Shown here: in pieces, positions 61,127-64,000 of the stretch
Position numbering within the stretch: position 1 is the first letter of the stretch
Layout: every line of letters begins with the position of its first letter
Assembly: GCA_030847615.1 (NCBI GenBank)
Contig: JAUMIR010000002.1
Span: forward strand, 237,851,809 to 237,915,808
DNA: 64,000 nucleotides
Source: Gambelia wislizenii
Taxonomy: Eukaryota > Chordata > Lepidosauria > Squamata > Crotaphytidae
Direction: 5' to 3'
Notes under the pieces: generated by a model
What the model saw: only the letters and a program-made list of their open reading frames with translations
Told to the model about the DNA's origin: nothing
Databases searched by the model: none
Made by a program: the position numbers and the translations under genes

Positions 61127-61335
61127 CTATAATGCAGTTTGACACTACTTTCGTTGCCATGGCTCCATCCTACTAAATCCTGGGATTTGTAGTTTGTTTT
61201 TGGAGGCACCAGCACTCTTTGGCAGAGAAGGCTAAAGGCCTTGTCAAACTGTAGATCCCAAGATTCCACAGATCAGAGCTACACCACTTTAAGTGATGTC
61301 AAACGGCATTATTTCTACAATGTAGATACACCCTG
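61127..61335. mobile_element. MITE family D, copy 3 (left end missing)
   Basis: ATAATGCAGTTTGACAC ... AATCCTGGGATTTGTAGTTT ... AACGGCATTATTTCTACAAT then GTAGATACACCC. Foldback as in 41309-41538. Confidence 0.75.
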
Positions 61336-61743
61336 GGAGTATATCCCATTGAACTCTGTGGGGCTTACTTCCAAGTAAAGGTGCATGGGCCCAGACTCTT
61401 GAGAATTTAAAGTGGGTGTGGAGGGGAGGGAATGCAACTTTCGGGGCAACCTGGATGGTGGCAAAAGTCTGATAACAGTCTGATAACAGTCGGCATACTA
61501 GTCAGCACTGTAAGCTTGCTAGTTGTGGCGTCAAGGCATGTAATGAGCTGCTGCTCGTGTCCTGGACTCCAGGGCAGGGAGAGTTAGAGCTCCCACTAAG
61601 AATGGGCTGGTTTTTTTTTTAGCCCCCTCCCCCCCGAAATGACCTGGCAAAAATTTACCACCAAGACTCTAGTGTAGTTAAGCTGTCTTAGGTTAATAGC
61701 CATCAGAAGTGTACTATTGATCAAGCACTAAGTAATGCAGTAT

Positions 61744-62376
61744 GGACATGTCTAGATGAGAAGGTATAATGTGGATTGCTGCACATTAATGCAAATTTGC
61801 ATCAGCATTCATTTATCTCCACGGTCATTTGGCAAAATCACTAGTATGTGAAGCTATCCATGTTTGAAGTGCACATGCAGCCATGCCTGTTGATCAAGAA
61901 GGTGGTCGAGAGTGAATTATTCACATTATTATTCTCCATAAGTTGTCACCACTTCACAGTATTTTTAAAAAAATCTGTACATTAAAGGTGTGCAAGTGCA
62001 ACCTTCTGCTTAAAAAGCTGTTTGGTCACCTCAGTGCACCAAAAAAAGCACACGATTGCTAACGTGAAACTCCAAAATGGCACTTCTGGCCACTTTGTCG
62101 CCAGCAAGCCCACCCCCTGCACACGTCCAACCATTCATCTTTCCACTTCCACCCTCATTAAGAATGCGCAGTGATGCGAATCGGTTGTCCAAACAAGCAG
62201 TTATGCACATTTCCATGCATTATTTTAAAAACTTCGGGAAAGCCACCAACACTTTGCCCCCCTGAGTTTTTGGTCCCTCTCCTTCTGAATAAGGCAAATC
62301 ACTGCGGGATCTCATTGGGACAAAAGGTATTCTCTGCACGTTCTATTAGGATTTTTTTCACTGTCTAGACAACCCC
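61744..62376 (+). mobile_element. MITE family A, copy 5 (3-bp duplication TAT)
   Basis: Ends GGACATGTCTAGATGAG and CACTGTCTAGACAACCCC; TAT at 61741-61743 and 62377-62379. Body as in the other A copies. Confidence 0.8.
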
Positions 62377-62379
62377 TAT

Positions 62380-63439
62380 GTGTTTTGCGATTTGGTTGAC
62401 CAATAAAGGTATCGCTTTTTAGTGGATTCTGGATTAAGTAATATTAAGACAGCCGTTGTTGAGTCCTCCCAGCCCTGCCTGCAATCTATTCTGTGTATGA
62501 TTACTTGGGAGTAAGCTAACTGAACACATAGAGGGCACTTCTAAGCACTTATTGTGCTTGTAAGAGTCTTCATATTTAAGGATGTTTCAGTGATATAGGA
62601 TGGGGAAAGTAATTTGCTTTCCTCATGCAAGTACTGGCAAAAAAGCAAAATTAACAACAACTTGTCTGTCAATGTTGAGCGAGCCCCTCTCTCACCTTAA
62701 AAACAGTTCTGGGGTCCTTAGCTATTATAACTATTAATAATATTTATGTCATGCCCTATATCCAAGATCTCAGATTGACATACATGAAATAAATGTAAAT
62801 GGCTATACCACACAACTACTGGTGATAATAATTAAATAAATAGCATTTAACATTTAGATGGCCCATAAAGCACTTCAATCACATACATTTATTTTAGTAA
62901 TTCTTAGCTTTTGTTGTCATTCCATGGTGGTGGTTTTTAGGCTTGGAGGTTGTATTTAGTATTGTGGCAGAGGTGAGATCTGAACTATGAATGACTCGGT
63001 TGGTTTCCCATTCATTTTGCTCCTGTTCCAGACTAGCTCACAGTGGAAGTAGTGCTAGAATCCTGTAGTGTATGCACTACAGAGAACTCATCCTCCATAG
63101 GCACATTCTCTTGTAGCCCAGGAGCAGTATGTGTGCACACGAGGAAAGTCTCAGCAGCTTTGTTGTGTAAATTCCAGGTTTTGCAGAAGTAAAGAAAAAT
63201 CCTTCAGGCACCCCACCCCTCAGGGACCAGGGGCTTCTCTACACTATCAAATACCCCAAATTCCCATTGTGAATGCGCCCAAATCTGCTGCAATTAGGCC
63301 ACACATGGCATGGCCTTTCCCCTGAATCTAGGGCTATCCAGCTTCATGTGTGGCATGGCCCAGATTCGCAGCATTTTGGAGTATCTTACTAAGTTGTGCA
63401 GTATGTGGGATTTGGGGTTTTCTGCATGTTTTTGGCCAC
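62380..63439. other. Right-hand flank; nothing recognised
   Basis: No coding exon, SINE or LINE identified. A GGCATGGCC duplication with surrounding inverted bits occurs at about 63300-63360. If PRR13 lies to the right, this would be its first intron. Confidence 0.4.
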
Positions 63440-63760
63440 CTCTCCCACAGCTGGTCTGCCACTGGCACCACTATGACCAATTTTAAAGCTCCAGAGGAAG
63501 TTCCTGGCCGAAGGGAGACGTTTTCTCTCTTCCTCTAGCTTGGCAGCGCTGCCTCCACCCGCTCTCTGCTCACCTGTTGCTTCAAGTGCTCCTGTCACTT
63601 TCTTCAAGCACCTCTTCCTGTAACAGGCAAGCAGGAGAGTGGGTGGAGGCAGTGCAGCCAAACCAGGGGAAGGGAGAAAACCTTTCCCTTTGGCCTGGAA
63701 CTGCCTCCAGAGCTTTAAAATTGTTTGCAGCGGTGGCGGCGGCGGCAGATGAAACTCTGC
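63440..63760. mobile_element. Foldback element, ~100-bp arms
   Basis: CAATTTTAAAGCTCCAGAGG (63479-63498) through GCTTGGCAGCGCTGCCTCCA opposes, as imperfect complement, TGGAGGCAGTGCAGCC through CCTCCAGAGCTTTAAAATTG (63643-63723). A (GGC)n run (63734-63747) faces CTGCCACTGGCACC on the left. Long frames here are palindrome by-products. Confidence 0.6.
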
Positions 63761-63950
63761 AGGGATGGTGAAGAGAAGGTACCCCACGTCCCTGCAGAGA
63801 ATAATAATGTGCAGGGCTTTGGCAAGAACGCGGGGGCAATGAGAGCAAGAGAGACTGGGAGTGCAGGATTTGGTCAAGTGAAACTTGGGCTGTGCAGATG
63901 GATGCATTGTCTGGAATAGAGGATGAGCAAATGAGAAGGTTATAGCAATG

Positions 63951-64000
63951 CAGTAGCACCCCCACATCCGCGGATTCAATTATCTGTGGATGGCAACACC
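63951..64000 (+). mobile_element. Tigger-like MITE T9 (cut by window edge)
   Basis: CAGTAGCACCCCCACATCCG and TCAATTATCTGTGGATGG resemble the T6 terminus. Confidence 0.6.

Noticed and set aside
63389..63979. 196-codon minus-strand frame
   Set aside because: It crosses a palindromic element and the start of a MITE; openness on both strands is explained by the inverted repeat.

Overview
The window is nuclear DNA from a vertebrate, most probably a squamate reptile and probably an iguanian lizard. Evidence: a split protein-kinase gene with GT-AG introns whose product is the anti-Müllerian hormone type II receptor (AMHR2); dense nested transposons of types known from lizards (CR1 and CR1/L2-like LINEs, Bov-B/RTE, tRNA-derived SINEs, Tigger-like, hAT, mariner and many short non-autonomous DNA elements); and a complete Ty1/copia LTR retrotransposon, a superfamily that is uncommon in vertebrates. 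The species call is inference. No bacterial, plasmid or phage features are present.

Layout. 1-2170: left flank or intron, beginning inside a MITE. 2171-36735: AMHR2 on the + strand, eight exons (equivalent to mammalian exons 4-11) encoding the transmembrane helix and the whole kinase domain to the stop codon. All splice phases fit and no exon is broken. Exons 1-3 (signal peptide and ligand-binding ectodomain) were not found and should lie to the left. Introns 8 and 9 are swollen by nested repeats; intron 9 is about 14.8 kb. 36736-37672: 3' UTR with two candidate poly(A) signals. 37673-49539: intergenic repeats. 49545-54791: a 5,247-bp copia element on the - strand with two 486-bp LTRs that read identically, a 5-bp target duplication (GGCTC), an uninterrupted 1,316-codon gag-pol frame, a tRNA-iMet-like primer site and a polypurine tract. 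54797-64000: more MITEs, including a 330-bp near-perfect foldback, a GC-rich CCAAT-box region at 59160-59384 that may be the promoter and 5' UTR exon of the next gene (PRR13 by amniote synteny, inference), and a 211-bp tandem repeat interrupted by a LINE.

A large share of the non-coding DNA falls into a few families that I could define from copies inside the window: A (about 640 bp), B (about 615 bp), C (about 600-650 bp), D (about 230-bp foldback) and a 330-bp foldback. Where both ends are intact they carry 3-bp target duplications and termini starting GG, as in PIF/Harbinger-type elements. A Tigger-like MITE family (TA duplications) has about nine copies. A LINE family with a C-terminal zinc finger ('LINE-Z') has six 5'-truncated copies whose 3' ends share two small hairpins and an (AG)n tail; two of them sit at almost the same position inside two different Tigger-like MITEs.

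How it fits together: AMHR2 is the only host gene with clear coding exons. Everything else is selfish DNA around it, of which the copia element looks young and possibly still mobile.
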